A stretch of 64,000 nucleotides of DNA from Streptomyces sp. Tu 3180 (GCF_009852415.1 NZ_WOXS01000002.1:5248001-5312000); one strand, 5' to 3'. Shown: positions 1-11,161, counted from the first letter of the stretch. The notes: a model not told the origin generated them from the sequence alone. A program made the numbers and translations.

Positions 1-1570
1 ACCAGGTCGTGCAGCCGGTAGCGGCCGTGCCGCACGCGGTCGATCAGGCCCGCGCGGGACAGCGCCTCCAGGTGCCGGGTGGCCTCCGCCTCGTCGGTGG
101 CGAGCACCGCCGCCGCGGCGGCGGCGCCCAGCGAGACCCGGCCGGCCGGCGCCAGCCGGCGCAGCAGCCGCCGTACCGTCTCCGGCTGGTCGGTGTAGCG
201 CAGCCACAGGGCGCGCTCCACCGGTTCGACCGGTCCGTAGGCGCCCAGGTCCGTGGCCAGGGCGCGCGGCGACCGCGGGCCGAGGGACGAGCCGGCCAGC
301 CGCAGCGCCAGCGGCAGCCCCCCGCACAGCTCCCGCACCCGCTCGGCGGACTCGGCGTCGTACGGCCCGAGGAGGCCTGCGCGGCGGCGGCCAGCAGCTC
401 CTCCGCGCCCGCCGCGTCCAGCGGCTCCACCGGCAGCTGGTGCACCCGGGCCGGAAGGTCGTCGGGCAGGCCCAGGGGCGCGCGGGCGGTGACCAGGACC
501 AGGCTGTCGGACCGCTCGGGGATCAGCGCGCGGACCTGCCGCGGATCGGAGGCGTCGTCCAGGACGACGGTGACCGGCAGGCCCGCCAGATGCTGGTGGT
601 ACAGCTCGCTCAGCCGTCTGACCTGCTGCTCGGGGGAGGACCGCTCGCGGAACAGCAGCTGCTCGCGGGGCGCCCCGAGCCGGTTCAGCAGGTGCAGCAG
701 CGCGTCCCGGGTGGACAGCGGCGGCTCACCGGAGTCCTCGCCGCGCAGATCGACGACGCAGGCGCCGCGGAAGTGGTCCTTCAGGTCGTGCGCGGCGCGC
801 ACCGCGAGCGTCGTACGGCCGCTGCCGGCGGGCCCGTGCAGCACCACCACCGTCGGCTGCGTCCGGGTGCTCGCGCGGGCCGCCTGCACCCACTGCCGGA
901 TCCGCGCCATCTCCTGCCGCCGGCCGGCGAACGGGCCCAGCGGCTCCGGCAGCTGCCCGAACGACTGCTCCAGCACGCTCCGTCCGCGCGCTACCGCGCT
1001 CTTGTCCGTGCCGCGCAGCCGCGGTCCGGCCCCCTTCCGCCCCGTGGACGCGGTCAGCACCCGCTGCTGGTCCAGGAACGGGCGGATCCCCCGCACCTCC
1101 AGTGCCGTCAGCCACTGCAACCGCAGCTGTTCCGGCCCGCCCGGCTGGCTCACCGCGCCGGCCCGGTGGTGGACGGCGGGCACGTGCGCGCCGGCCACCT
1201 TCACCACGGTCGCCGCCGCCCCGGCCACTCCGACGGTCACCCCCGCGCCCAGCGCCGTCCCGGCGCCCGTTCCCAGGGCCATGTCGGCGACCACGGCCGC
1301 GACCCCCGCCACCCCGGCCACCAGCAGCGGCGTCCCGGCGCCCTCGCGGGCGTAGCGCTGGCGGAAGGTGAGCTGCCCGGCCGCCGCCTCGTCCAGGGCG
1401 CGGGTGTACGCCTCGTACTCCTCGGTCGCCGTCCGCGCCATCGTGTCCAGCGCCCCGCGCGCCCGCGCCAGCAGCACCTTCCCGTCCGTGCGCCCGCCCG
1501 AGCGGCGCACCTCCTCCTCCACGGCCCGCGCCAACAGCCGCTCGGCGTCCGCCCGATGACCGTCCCTCAT
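1..1570 (-). pseudogene. NB-ARC (STAND) ATPase, left-truncated by window, frameshifted
   Basis: Membrane-linked STAND NTPase, probably the signalling ATPase of the adjacent caspase/EACC1 conflict operon. The chosen start is ATG at 1570, preceded by GGAGGGGG. A start overlapping the upstream stop (GTGATG at 1682-1687) is possible but would add a poorly structured leader. From 1570, residues about 80-126 are hydrophobic (one or two TM helices). The NB-ARC P-loop GPAGSGRT is at about 246-253, followed by a Walker B-like VTVVLDD. Near 370-395 the frame breaks: the NB-ARC continuation (ELCGGLPLALRLAGSSL, then LIDRVRHGRYRLHDLV at the window edge) lies in another minus-strand frame. This means a 1-nt loss or 2-nt gain in a GCGGCGGCGG run. 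It could be a real mutation or a sequence error. The protein runs off the left edge. Confidence 0.8.
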
Positions 1571-1683
1571 GTCATGTCCCCCTCCGGCGGCAACTCCTCC
1601 GGCTACGAGTGTGCTGCGGACGGGGCGCCGGCGCGAGGGGGCGGCGATCACCGGCCGGACGGCGTCATCCACCCCGGGGAGCA

Positions 1684-4600
1684 TCACCCGTCGTGAAAAT
1701 TTTTGTCCGGGATGGGTTTGGTGCGTGAGGCGGTCGACGGCTCCGCTGCGTGTGCTTCGGTGCCCAGGGTGACGGAGTCGGGCAACCTGTAGCCGAGCTC
1801 CGTCAAACGCGTGGCGATGGTGTGCGGGGAGCGCCTCGTGACATGGGAGACGCGCTGGATGTGGGCCGGCTGGACCGGTTCGTCATAGTCGAGCCAAGGT
1901 GGCTGCGCATCCAGGTCACGGCTGATGAAGAGAAGATCGTCCGGTTCCGGGGGTGATACATGGCTGTCCGGGATGCGGTAGCCGAGTTGTGCCAGGCGGG
2001 TGGTGATGTCGTCGGTGGTGCGTTCCGTTGCGGAAGCGGCTTGGGTGATGAAGGCGAGATGGACCACCGCACCGGGATCGAGCCAGGGTGGGTCCCCGTT
2101 CAGGTACAGGCTGATGATGAGGAAGTCGTCGGGGCCGAGGTGCGGCAGGGACGTCGCGGAGACGCGGTGGCCGAGCTGCGTCAGGCGGGCGGTGACATGG
2201 GCGGGGGTGCTCCCTGTCCGGTCGGCGGCGCGGAAGACGTGAGCGGGGTGGACCACCGCACCGGGATCGAGCCAGGGTGGGTCCCCGTTCAGGTGCTGGC
2301 TGATCATGAGGAAGTCGTCGGGGTCGAGGTGCGGCAGGGGTGTGGCGGGGACGCGGTGGCCGAGCTCTCTCAGCCGGGCAGTGACCTCCTCGGCGTCGCA
2401 CCCGGTCGTGAGAGCGGCCTGTGCGATGTGGGCGATGCTCACGGTTCTGGCGGGGTCGATCCAGGGCGCCTCTCCGTCCAGGTCGCGACTGATGATGCGC
2501 AGGTCGTCGTGGCTGAGTCGTGGCAGGGGCGCGGGAGGGGTGCTGAAGCCGAGTTCTCTGAGCCGGGTGGCGACTTCCTCGGCGCTTCGTCCTGTCCTGT
2601 CCACCGCCTGTGATATCAGGCCGATGCTCACCGCGGACTGGTGGGTGAAAACGGACCCGCCCCAGTCCAGGAAGGCGCGGGAACTGTGCCATCTCGGAAT
2701 CAGGATGTGGATGTCGGACGGTACCGGAAGGTCCGATGAAGTGGATCCGGTGGCGACGAACCCCGGGAAAAATCCCGCCCTCGTCAGCGCCTCCCCTCTG
2801 AATCTGTCGACGGACGCCAAATTTCCACTGGTGGAAAAACCTCTGGGAAAACCATCTTCCGACGTCTCCGTAGAGGCGTCCTCGGCGAAGTAACCGCATT
2901 CGGTGATGTCCACCTCGCGGCCTGCGATCCTCCACGGCGCGAAGCGGACACGCACCGCCTCGGCGAAGATGTCGTCGGCCAGCCCCGGGTTCTCCTCGAT
3001 GACCCGCGCCAGCCAGTCATGTCGGAACACCGCGTCCTTCGCGGCGAGCAGGCTGGGGATCTCCCGGCGCAGCAGCCGTTCGGTCTCCGCGCTGTCCGGG
3101 TCGATGGTCCGCCGCCGGTCCACCGTCAGGCGCGGTGTGTGTTCGCCGGACAGGTTGACCACGGCTCCGAAAAGGTGTTTGCCCGCCCACAAGCCGTCGG
3201 CCAGTACGGCGCCGCCCGTGTTGCACCACCACACCACCGGTACGGAGCCGGCCACCGTGACCGCTCCCTCCTCGCGAACGGAGCTCGGGTCGTGGGGGTC
3301 GAGTGCACCCAGCGGGGCCGCGTCGCAGAGGGTCCTCGCTTCCCAGACCTGCTTCTGTCCACGGTCGTCGCTCGCCGTGACGTCGAAGTCGGACAGCCAC
3401 AGGATGCGGCGCAGTACGTCGACGCACGACGCGACGTCGGGCGAGCGAAGCCTGAGGCGGACACTGGTGTAGGCGTCGGGGCAGCGTTCCAGCCGCTGGA
3501 TGCGGAACAGTGAGCCGGGGCCGGCGATCTCCACGCTGAGATGCTCGCCCGGCAGCCCGTCGGGCGTGAGGCGGCAGGTGGTGACGGTGATGTCGTCGGC
3601 CAGCATGAAATAGCTGAGCACGCCCACACCGAACTGGCTGTTCGGGTGCATGGTGATGCCGTGTTCCCGCCACCTCGCCTTCTCCTCGATGTACTCCGGC
3701 AGGTCGGCGAAGCGCATTCCGGCGTGCGAGAACACGTCCCGCAGCTCGACTTCCCCCATGCCGATCCCGTTGTCCCGGCATTCCAGATACGGGCCCTTCT
3801 CGTCGACGCCCTGAGTGAAGGTGATCTTCCCCTGGTACGGGGCCTGTCGGAAGCCGGTGGCGCGCAGGTACGCCGTACGCGCCTGTCGGTAACGGCACGC
3901 GTCCAGGGCGTTCTGGTACAGCTCCCGGATGGCGAGAGCGGGATCCCCGTAGAGCTCCTCACCCATCAGCATTTCCTGGATGCGGTCGTCGGCCAGCCGG
4001 AAACGCAGCTCGGTCGACTCGTAGGCCGCGCGCCCGTGCTCCTCGGTCGCGGGCGTCACCTGGTCGGCGGTGACGTGCGACGGCAGATTGCGCAGCAGCG
4101 TCGGCCGCTCCTCGTCGCCGGTGCTGATGTCGATCCGGGCCAGGAGCGTGTCCAGGGCGGCGGCGTGCTGGCGCAGCCCCAGGTCGACGGCGAGGTGGTG
4201 GCAGGTGGCGCTCAGGATCCGGGTCCTGCCGTTCGGTTCCCACCGGAAGCCGGTCAGCGTGCGGTGCAGATCCGGGAGGCCCACGGCGTAGCCGATGCCG
4301 ATGTGGTCCGCCACCACGTCGGGCAGGGCGATCGGGTCGATGGCGAAGAGGTGGGCGAAGCGCAGCAGCTCCGCGAGCTGCTGCGCCCGGACCCGCTGCG
4401 CTGTCTCCGCCACCCCCACCGATCGGGGCCTGGTGACGATTTTCTCAGGCTGTCCGGGGAACTGTGGGGCACGCAGGAGCCGGGCGATCAGTGAGGGATC
4501 CAGCACGTCCTCGATGAGCCGCTTCTCCCTCGGAGAGCGCTTGCCCAGGGGCACCGCGAGCCGGTCCAGCAGGGTCTCGACCGCGGTGGGCTCGTAGAGT

Positions 4601-5916
4601 CTCGCCTGCCGGACGAGCCAGCGGCGGAAGAGCCACCAGCCGATCGCGTCGGATGCGTCGGTGTCCTTGCACCGCAGGGCCCGGCGCACCAGTCGGGGCT
4701 GGTTCTGGAGGAACAACTCGTAGCCCCGCCGCGCCGGGGACGTGCTCTGCGCGTCGGCCAGGTTCGTGGGTTCGATCCCGTGGTACTGGCTCGCGTTGTG
4801 CTGCCAGAACGCGGCGTGCAGGTAGGGATGCGTGACGAGCAGGAAGACCTCGGCGGCGGAGAGCTCCAGTTCCTCCGGGCGCAGGCTGCTGTCGAGCAGC
4901 AGGCTGTCGGTCCACTCCGCCAGTCGGTCGGTGAAGGACGGCGAGTGCCAGGGATCACCGGCGAGTCCCCCGTCGTCTGGCGCCGTCGCGGCGGCGGCCC
5001 GGCCGACGAGCGCGGTCGCGGTGTCGCGCAGGAGGGGCAGTCCGCGTTCGTCGGCCACGTAGTTCCACAAGGGGTGATCGCGCGCCGCTGCCACCCACTC
5101 GTGCTCCTCGGACGGCTCCACCGTCCCGTGCCCGGGGGTGCCGTCCGGCTCTCCCGTGTACGCGCGGTTCCGGGCGAGCACGATCTGGTGACCGAGGTCG
5201 CGAGTGCTCATCCTGGGCTGCGGAACACGCAGGCCGTCGACTGTCCTGCCGTGCAGTCTGAGGTGCAGCGTGTTGAAGACGTCGGTCATGGTGAGGTCGG
5301 GCATGTGCTCGCCCCGGCGCCCGCCGGTCAGCTCGCCGCTGAGCCCCTCCCGCAGCAGCCTGGTCAGTTCCAGGGTGAAGACACTGCCGTCCGGCAGGCA
5401 CAGGGAGCGTTCCGTCTCCGCGGCCGAGGTGAGGACGCAGGCACCGGTGATCTCCATGTCCAGCTGCGTCGGGGTCTGCTCGTCCGCCATGGACAGTGCC
5501 CGGCCGCTGAAGCAGCAGTCGATGACGACCACTTTCCGCCGGGCGGCCGATCCCGAGACGAGATCCCGGATGTCGTTGTACTTCACCGAGTGATAGGGGC
5601 GCCGCCCGCTGGAGTCACGTGTGGCGAGGAGGAACGAGCGGTCCCGGCCGCCGAAGTGCCCGTGCCCCGCGTAGTAGACCAGCAGCAGGTCGGTGGCCTC
5701 CTGCGCGGCGTCGTGCAGGGCGTCCAGCAGCTGCTGCTGTGTCCCGTCGTGCGGTACGACGGTGCAGTCCTCCTCCGCCAGGCCGCCGATGTCCGCGCTG
5801 GTGAGCAGCTCGCGCAGGGCCGGCACGTTGTGCCGGACGCCGTCGAGTCGGGTCAGCTCGCTGAAGTCGTGGACGCCGAACAGGACCGCCCGTGACCGCC
5901 CGGTACCGGAGGTCAC
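1684..5916 (-). CDS. Caspase-HSP90-type ATPase fusion with C-terminal tandem repeats
   Basis: 1410 aa. Residues 8-250 are a caspase-like peptidase (C14 clan): His85 in YYAGHG and Cys135 in VIDCCFSG form the predicted dyad. Residues about 640-1000 are a GHKL/HSP90-type ATPase with ELYQNALDA (665-673), the DNGIGM loop (715-720) and FGVGVLSYF (762-770). The middle (300-600) is helical with no recognised domain. Residues about 1090-1380 hold five copies of a roughly 63-65-aa module (pattern: DDFLxISxxLxGxPPWLDPxxxVxxAHI...VTARLxxLGxR), small helical units that look winged-helix-like. The start at 5916 overlaps the EACC1 stop (ATGA), so translation is coupled. Caspase plus HSP90-type ATPase plus EACC1 matches the NTP-dependent biological-conflict systems described for actinobacteria and cyanobacteria. 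A role as an infection- or stress-triggered suicide protease is inferred. Confidence 0.88.
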   Translation of the reverse strand: MTSGTGRSRAVLFGVHDFSELTRLDGVRHNVPALRELLTSADIGGLAEEDCTVVPHDGTQQQLLDALHDAAQEATDLLLVYYAGHGHFGGRDRSFLLATRDSSGRRPYHSVKYNDIRDLVSGSAARRKVVVIDCCFSGRALSMADEQTPTQLDMEITGACVLTSAAETERSLCLPDGSVFTLELTRLLREGLSGELTGGRRGEHMPDLTMTDVFNTLHLRLHGRTVDGLRVPQPRMSTRDLGHQIVLARNRAYTGEPDGTPGHGTVEPSEEHEWVAAARDHPLWNYVADERGLPLLRDTATALVGRAAAATAPDDGGLAGDPWHSPSFTDRLAEWTDSLLLDSSLRPEELELSAAEVFLLVTHPYLHAAFWQHNASQYHGIEPTNLADAQSTSPARRGYELFLQNQPRLVRRALRCKDTDASDAIGWWLFRRWLVRQARLYEPTAVETLLDRLAVPLGKRSPREKRLIEDVLDPSLIARLLRAPQFPGQPEKIVTRPRSVGVAETAQRVRAQQLAELLRFAHLFAIDPIALPDVVADHIGIGYAVGLPDLHRTLTGFRWEPNGRTRILSATCHHLAVDLGLRQHAAALDTLLARIDISTGDEERPTLLRNLPSHVTADQVTPATEEHGRAAYESTELRFRLADDRIQEMLMGEELYGDPALAIRELYQNALDACRYRQARTAYLRATGFRQAPYQGKITFTQGVDEKGPYLECRDNGIGMGEVELRDVFSHAGMRFADLPEYIEEKARWREHGITMHPNSQFGVGVLSYFMLADDITVTTCRLTPDGLPGEHLSVEIAGPGSLFRIQRLERCPDAYTSVRLRLRSPDVASCVDVLRRILWLSDFDVTASDDRGQKQVWEARTLCDAAPLGALDPHDPSSVREEGAVTVAGSVPVVWWCNTGGAVLADGLWAGKHLFGAVVNLSGEHTPRLTVDRRRTIDPDSAETERLLRREIPSLLAAKDAVFRHDWLARVIEENPGLADDIFAEAVRVRFAPWRIAGREVDITECGYFAEDASTETSEDGFPRGFSTSGNLASVDRFRGEALTRAGFFPGFVATGSTSSDLPVPSDIHILIPRWHSSRAFLDWGGSVFTHQSAVSIGLISQAVDRTGRSAEEVATRLRELGFSTPPAPLPRLSHDDLRIISRDLDGEAPWIDPARTVSIAHIAQAALTTGCDAEEVTARLRELGHRVPATPLPHLDPDDFLMISQHLNGDPPWLDPGAVVHPAHVFRAADRTGSTPAHVTARLTQLGHRVSATSLPHLGPDDFLIISLYLNGDPPWLDPGAVVHLAFITQAASATERTTDDITTRLAQLGYRIPDSHVSPPEPDDLLFISRDLDAQPPWLDYDEPVQPAHIQRVSHVTRRSPHTIATRLTELGYRLPDSVTLGTEAHAAEPSTASRTKPIPDKNFHDG
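1730..2640 (-). repeat. Tandem ~190-bp coding repeats (five modules) at the 3' end of the caspase gene
   Basis: Five consecutive coding units with a period near 190-195 bp encode the C-terminal modules of the caspase/HSP90 protein. The middle two are almost identical at DNA level: the string around ACCGGGATCGAGCCAGGG occurs at about 2074 and again at about 2263, within a longer shared block (roughly 2061-2155 and 2250-2344). The outer copies are more diverged. This pattern points to recent unequal duplication inside the gene. Confidence 0.85.
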
Positions 5917-6287
5917 TCGTCCGCTTCCGTGGACGGGGTGTCGTCCAGGCGGCGCAGCAGGTCGGCCAGTTCCTCAGTGGAGAGGTGGCCGATGTCCACC
6001 GTGCTGTCCCCGTGCACCAGGCGCCGGCCACCCGCCCCTCCGTCCTGGGCGGACCCGGGCGACTCGTCGTGCTTCACGGAACGCCAGGTCACGTAGGCGA
6101 GGGCGAAGCTCGCGATGTCCACCGCGTTGCCCAGGACGATGTCCAGCGACTCCAGTACCCCCATCGTGGGGCCGTCGCCGCCGACCGTGGTGACCGGCAC
6201 CCCGGCGGTACCCGGATCGTCGGCCAGCCACGACTGAAGGTCGGCCAGGGATTCCTCGTCGCCGTCCGCCAGAATGTGAACCCTCAT
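5913..6287 (-). CDS. EACC1-family small membrane protein (effector-associated constant component)
   Basis: 124 aa from ATG at 6287, whose upstream sequence carries GGTGGGGG. It opens with MRVHILADGDEES, then LQSWLADDP, then a Gly/Met-rich stretch and one hydrophobic helix (about 50-70, LDIVLGNAVDIASFALAYVTWR). The tail is acidic and ends in LSTEELADLLRRLDDT. This layout is the one reported for EACC1, the invariant partner encoded next to caspase- or trypsin-type effectors in actinobacterial conflict systems. Its stop overlaps the start of the caspase gene by 4 nt. A longer start is possible (GTG near 6431), but the extra residues resemble no family and overlap the divergent promoter region. 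It probably anchors or gates the effector at the membrane (inference). Confidence 0.8.
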   Translation of the reverse strand: MRVHILADGDEESLADLQSWLADDPGTAGVPVTTVGGDGPTMGVLESLDIVLGNAVDIASFALAYVTWRSVKHDESPGSAQDGGAGGRRLVHGDSTVDIGHLSTEELADLLRRLDDTPSTEADE

Positions 6288-6429
6288 CCCCCACCGTCCC
6301 GCGTGTGAACGTGCAACCGCCGTGGCGAGCTTAGCGACGGCTGCGTCCACCGACAGCGGATTGCGCTGCTTCGGGACGACAGGTGATCGCCTGCGTACTT
6401 CCGGGGCTCGGGTGAGTGAGACTGGAACC

Positions 6430-8463
<2,034 letters not shown>

Positions 8464-8610
8464 GGGGGCGGACGGACCGGGCGCTCCGGGCCGCCCGGAC
8501 GGCGCGGGGCCCGGGTCCGGCGGGCCCGCCCGGCGGAAGGAGCACCGGCGCGGGGGTTCCCGCGGGCCGGGCCCGGGACGCCCCCGCCCGGCGGTGACCG
8601 GCCCGGCCGC

Positions 8611-9342
8611 TCAGCCGTCCTGGGCGTTCCGGCTCAGCGCGCGCTCCACGATCGCCTCCAACTGCTCGTGGTGCGCGCCCCTCCAGTAGGCGCGCCCGCA
8701 CTCGCCGCACTGCGCGAACACGTCGTACGTGCGGTGGGTGCCGCCCTTCAGCTGGTCGGCGACCTGCTCCTTGGTGGCCTCGCGCAGCAGGCCGTTGCAG
8801 GCGGTGCAGCGCGTCCAGGGCCGCAGCTCGGGACGGAACCGGTCCAGTACGTACTGGAGTTGCTCGTCGGGCCGGGTGCTGTAGACGAACGCGCCCGCCC
8901 ACAGCTCGCGGCGGCGCAGCAGTCCGCGGTCGCGGCTGAGCATGACCCGCTTCTCGGCCGCCGACCGGGCGGCCAGCGCCGGGTCGCCGATGTCCGTCGC
9001 CTCGTACGCGGTGTCCACGCCCAGCAGCCGCAGCCGGCGGGCGAGGGTGCCCAGGTGCACGTCGAGCAGGAACCGCAGCGGCGATCCCGGCACCCGTTGC
9101 GGGTGGGCGACGGCGCGCACGGTCACCGACTCGCCGGCGGCCGGGACGTGGCCGGCGAGCACCTCGCGGCCGTCCACGAGCAGCGCGCCGACCTCGGTCA
9201 GCGGGACACCGAGGGACTCGACGACGTGGCCGAGGCTGGAGACGCCGTCGGTGGCGGTCTTCGTGGTGCCCGTGGGCCGTGCCTGGGGGACGAAGAGGAG
9301 CAGCTCGGGGGCGAACTCGACGTGGATCTCGGGACCGTTCAC
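8611..9342 (-). CDS. Mut7-C RNase domain protein with N-terminal ubiquitin-like domain
   Basis: 243 aa from the preferred GTG at 9342. A GTG at 9393 would add 17 residues and sits 11 nt behind the TetR stop. The beta-grasp (Mut7-C ubiquitin/ThiS-like) domain covers about 1-85. The PIN-like Mut7-C RNase domain follows from RFLLDVHLGTLARRLRLLGVDT, with acidic residues typical of the nuclease, and LSRDRGLL. Two CxxC pairs near the C-terminus (RCTACNGL and AQCGECGR) form the family's zinc ribbon. It is predicted to be a cytosolic RNase; its substrate is unknown. It may be co-transcribed with the TetR gene upstream. Confidence 0.88.
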   Translation of the reverse strand: MNGPEIHVEFAPELLLFVPQARPTGTTKTATDGVSSLGHVVESLGVPLTEVGALLVDGREVLAGHVPAAGESVTVRAVAHPQRVPGSPLRFLLDVHLGTLARRLRLLGVDTAYEATDIGDPALAARSAAEKRVMLSRDRGLLRRRELWAGAFVYSTRPDEQLQYVLDRFRPELRPWTRCTACNGLLREATKEQVADQLKGGTHRTYDVFAQCGECGRAYWRGAHHEQLEAIVERALSRNAQDG

Positions 9343-9406
9343 CCGGCCAAGGATGTCATGGGGACCGCGTGCCCGGCCCGTGCCGTCCGGCACCGGCGGC
9401 CGGGCC

Positions 9407-10057
9407 TCAGCGGCGGGGCAGGTCCTCGAAGGTGGCCAGGGTGCGGTCGATCAGCTCCGGCAGGTCGTCGCGGCAGTCGCCCTCGACCCAGTAGATCAGC
9501 GTCTCCATCAGGGCGCCCATCAGTCCCATGGCGTAGACCCGCACCTCGAGGTCGTTCTCGTGGCGACCGGTGCGCTCGGCGACGATCCGGCACACGAGGC
9601 GGCCCGTGACGGACATGCTCTCCACCAGCCGCGAGCGCACCTGGGGGACCTCGACCATCAGCCGGGCCCGCAGGATCATCTCGTCCCGCTCGTGGGCCGG
9701 GTTGTCGGTGAGCGCCATCGCCATCGCCTCGTGGACCGCCCAGCGCAGCGACTCCAGCACCGGTTCGTCGGCCGGGCGCCGCCGCAGCAGCTTCTCCAGG
9801 AGGGGGTCGTACTCGTCCGTCAGGACGATGTCCTCCTTGGCGGGGAAGTAGCGGAAGACGGTGCTCTGCGAGACCTCGGCGCGGTCCGCGATCTGCTCGA
9901 CGGTGGTGGCCTCGTACCCCTGCTCCTTGATCAGGGAGTAGGTGGCCTCCCTGATCGCCATGCGGGTCTTGATCTTCTTCCGTTCACGAAGACCCAGGTG
10001 GCGGGCCGCCTCGGGAACGGGGGTTCGTGCCGTGGTCATGCCGTCATTGTCCGTCAT
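9407..10057 (-). CDS. TetR-family transcriptional regulator
   Basis: 216 aa. The N-terminal HTH (about 25-70) reads ATTVEQIADRAEVSQSTVFRYFPAKEDIV, the TetR signature. The C-terminal ligand/dimer domain is helical (AcrR/SCO1712-like in style). The alternative start, ATG at 10039, lies 4 nt after the stop of the collapsed transporter remnant; the upstream ATG at 10057 is preceded by GGAAGG at very short spacing, so the exact start is open. It sits directly downstream of a remnant MFS gene and the 16-bp dyad at 10279, so it probably regulated that exporter and itself. Confidence 0.9.
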   Translation of the reverse strand: MTDNDGMTTARTPVPEAARHLGLRERKKIKTRMAIREATYSLIKEQGYEATTVEQIADRAEVSQSTVFRYFPAKEDIVLTDEYDPLLEKLLRRRPADEPVLESLRWAVHEAMAMALTDNPAHERDEMILRARLMVEVPQVRSRLVESMSVTGRLVCRIVAERTGRHENDLEVRVYAMGLMGALMETLIYWVEGDCRDDLPELIDRTLATFEDLPRR

Positions 10058-10266
10058 CCGCCTTCCGCCGGGCCATGGCCGGGGAGGGACCCGCTTCCGG
10101 TCCGGGGCGGTCCTGGGCGGCCCGGGCGGCGCTGTCCGGCTCCTGCGGTGTCCGTCCGGCCGACGGGGCGGCGGGGCGCGGGTCCGGCAGGAACAGCGCG
10201 GTCAGGGCCGCGGTCACCAGCGGCGGGGGTCGGCGTGCGCGCGTTCGACGGAATGACGGTGGCCAT
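10044..10266 (-). pseudogene. Remnant of an MFS drug exporter gene (start and C-terminal tail only)
   Basis: A start codon with 13 codons (MATVIPSNARTPT, ATG at 10266) is followed after a frame change near 10228 by about 60 codons. These look like the last helix and tail of a DHA2-type MFS exporter: LVTAALTALFLPDPRPAAP, then a polar tail ending at the TGA at 10044, right at the TetR start. The rest of the transporter (about 450 codons) is missing. A single internal deletion of a TetR-controlled exporter explains both pieces. The tail assignment rests on pattern recognition only. Confidence 0.5.
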
Positions 10267-10278
10267 GAAATGAAGGTA

Positions 10279-10294
10279 ACTCTCAAAAGAGAGT
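10279..10294. promoter_or_regulatory. Inverted repeat ACTCTC-AAAA-GAGAGT, probable TetR operator
   Basis: Perfect 6-bp arms around AAAA, 12 nt upstream of the ATG of the MFS remnant and about 220 bp upstream of the TetR gene on the same strand. Position and symmetry suit a TetR autoregulatory operator. The operator persists although the exporter coding region is gone. Confidence 0.55.
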
Positions 10295-10436
10295 ACGTGC
10301 CGGTCATCGGGGCTGCGTGCGGCCGTGCGCGGCCGCGGGGCGGCGATCACGGGGCGGCGGTCGCGCGCCGGGCACGGAAAAGGCCGCGGCGTCGACGCCG
10401 CGGCCCGGATTCGGCTGGGGTGGGGGGAGGGGGTGC

Positions 10437-11150
10437 CTACGCGTGCTGGTAGGCCACCAGGGAGATGCCGATGTAGTGCGCGATGAAGGCGGCCAGGGTG
10501 AGGGAGTGGAAGACCTCGTGGAAGCCGAACCAGCGCGGTGACGGGTTGGGCTTCTTGATGCCGTAGACGACCCCGCCCACGCTGTAGAGCAGGCCGCCGA
10601 CGACCACCAGGACGAGCACGGCGATGCCGCCGGCGCGCAGGAAGTCCGGGAGGAAGAAGACGGCGGCCCAGCCCATGGCGATGTAGCAGGGCGTGTAGAG
10701 CCAGCGCGGGGCGCCGACCCAGAAGACCCGGAAGACGATCCCCGCGGCGGCGGCCGCCCAGATGCCCCACAGCAGCCACCGCCCCTTGGAGTCCGGCAGC
10801 AGCAGGATGGTCAGCGGGGTGTAGGTGCCCGCGATGATCAGGAAGATGTTGGCGTGGTCGAGCCGGCGCAGCACGCCGTCCATGCGGGGGCTCCAGTCGC
10901 CCCGGTGGTACAGCGCGCTCACGCCGAACAGCAGGCAGGCGGTCAGGGCGTAGATCCCGCAGGCGAGACGGCCCCGGGGTGAGTCGGCGAAGGCGGTCAG
11001 GACCAGTCCGGCCACCAGGGCGGCGGGGAACATGCCCAGGTGCAGCCAGCCGCGGAGCTTGGGCTTGACCGGATGCGGCAGGGAGGTCGCCACCGGGCCG
11101 CGGCCTTCGGCCGACGGGTCCGTGGGCGCGTCGGGGACAAGCTCAGTCAT
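10437..11150 (-). CDS. Hemolysin III/PAQR-family integral membrane protein
   Basis: 237 aa with seven predicted TM helices. Family marks are visible: SALYHRGDW early (helix 2), RRLDHANIFLIIAGTYTPL mid-protein, and FHEVFHSLTLAAFIAHY near the C-terminus. The conserved His and Asp residues form the metal site of the PAQR/HlyIII fold. The start is ATG at 11150 (MTELVPD); upstream in-frame codons are promoter sequence. The family is linked to lipid or membrane homeostasis; true haemolysis is not established for most members. An 18-bp dyad (11162-11179) lies just upstream. Confidence 0.9.
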   Translation of the reverse strand: MTELVPDAPTDPSAEGRGPVATSLPHPVKPKLRGWLHLGMFPAALVAGLVLTAFADSPRGRLACGIYALTACLLFGVSALYHRGDWSPRMDGVLRRLDHANIFLIIAGTYTPLTILLLPDSKGRWLLWGIWAAAAAGIVFRVFWVGAPRWLYTPCYIAMGWAAVFFLPDFLRAGGIAVLVLVVVGGLLYSVGGVVYGIKKPNPSPRWFGFHEVFHSLTLAAFIAHYIGISLVAYQHA

Positions 11151-11161
11151 GGTCGCATGGT

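Noticed and set aside
8464..8610. GC-only stretch between the DUF255 and Mut7-C genes as a gene or terminator
   Set aside because: It contains many short GGGCCC/CCCGGG self-complementary runs, but no single clear stem-loop and no coding pattern.
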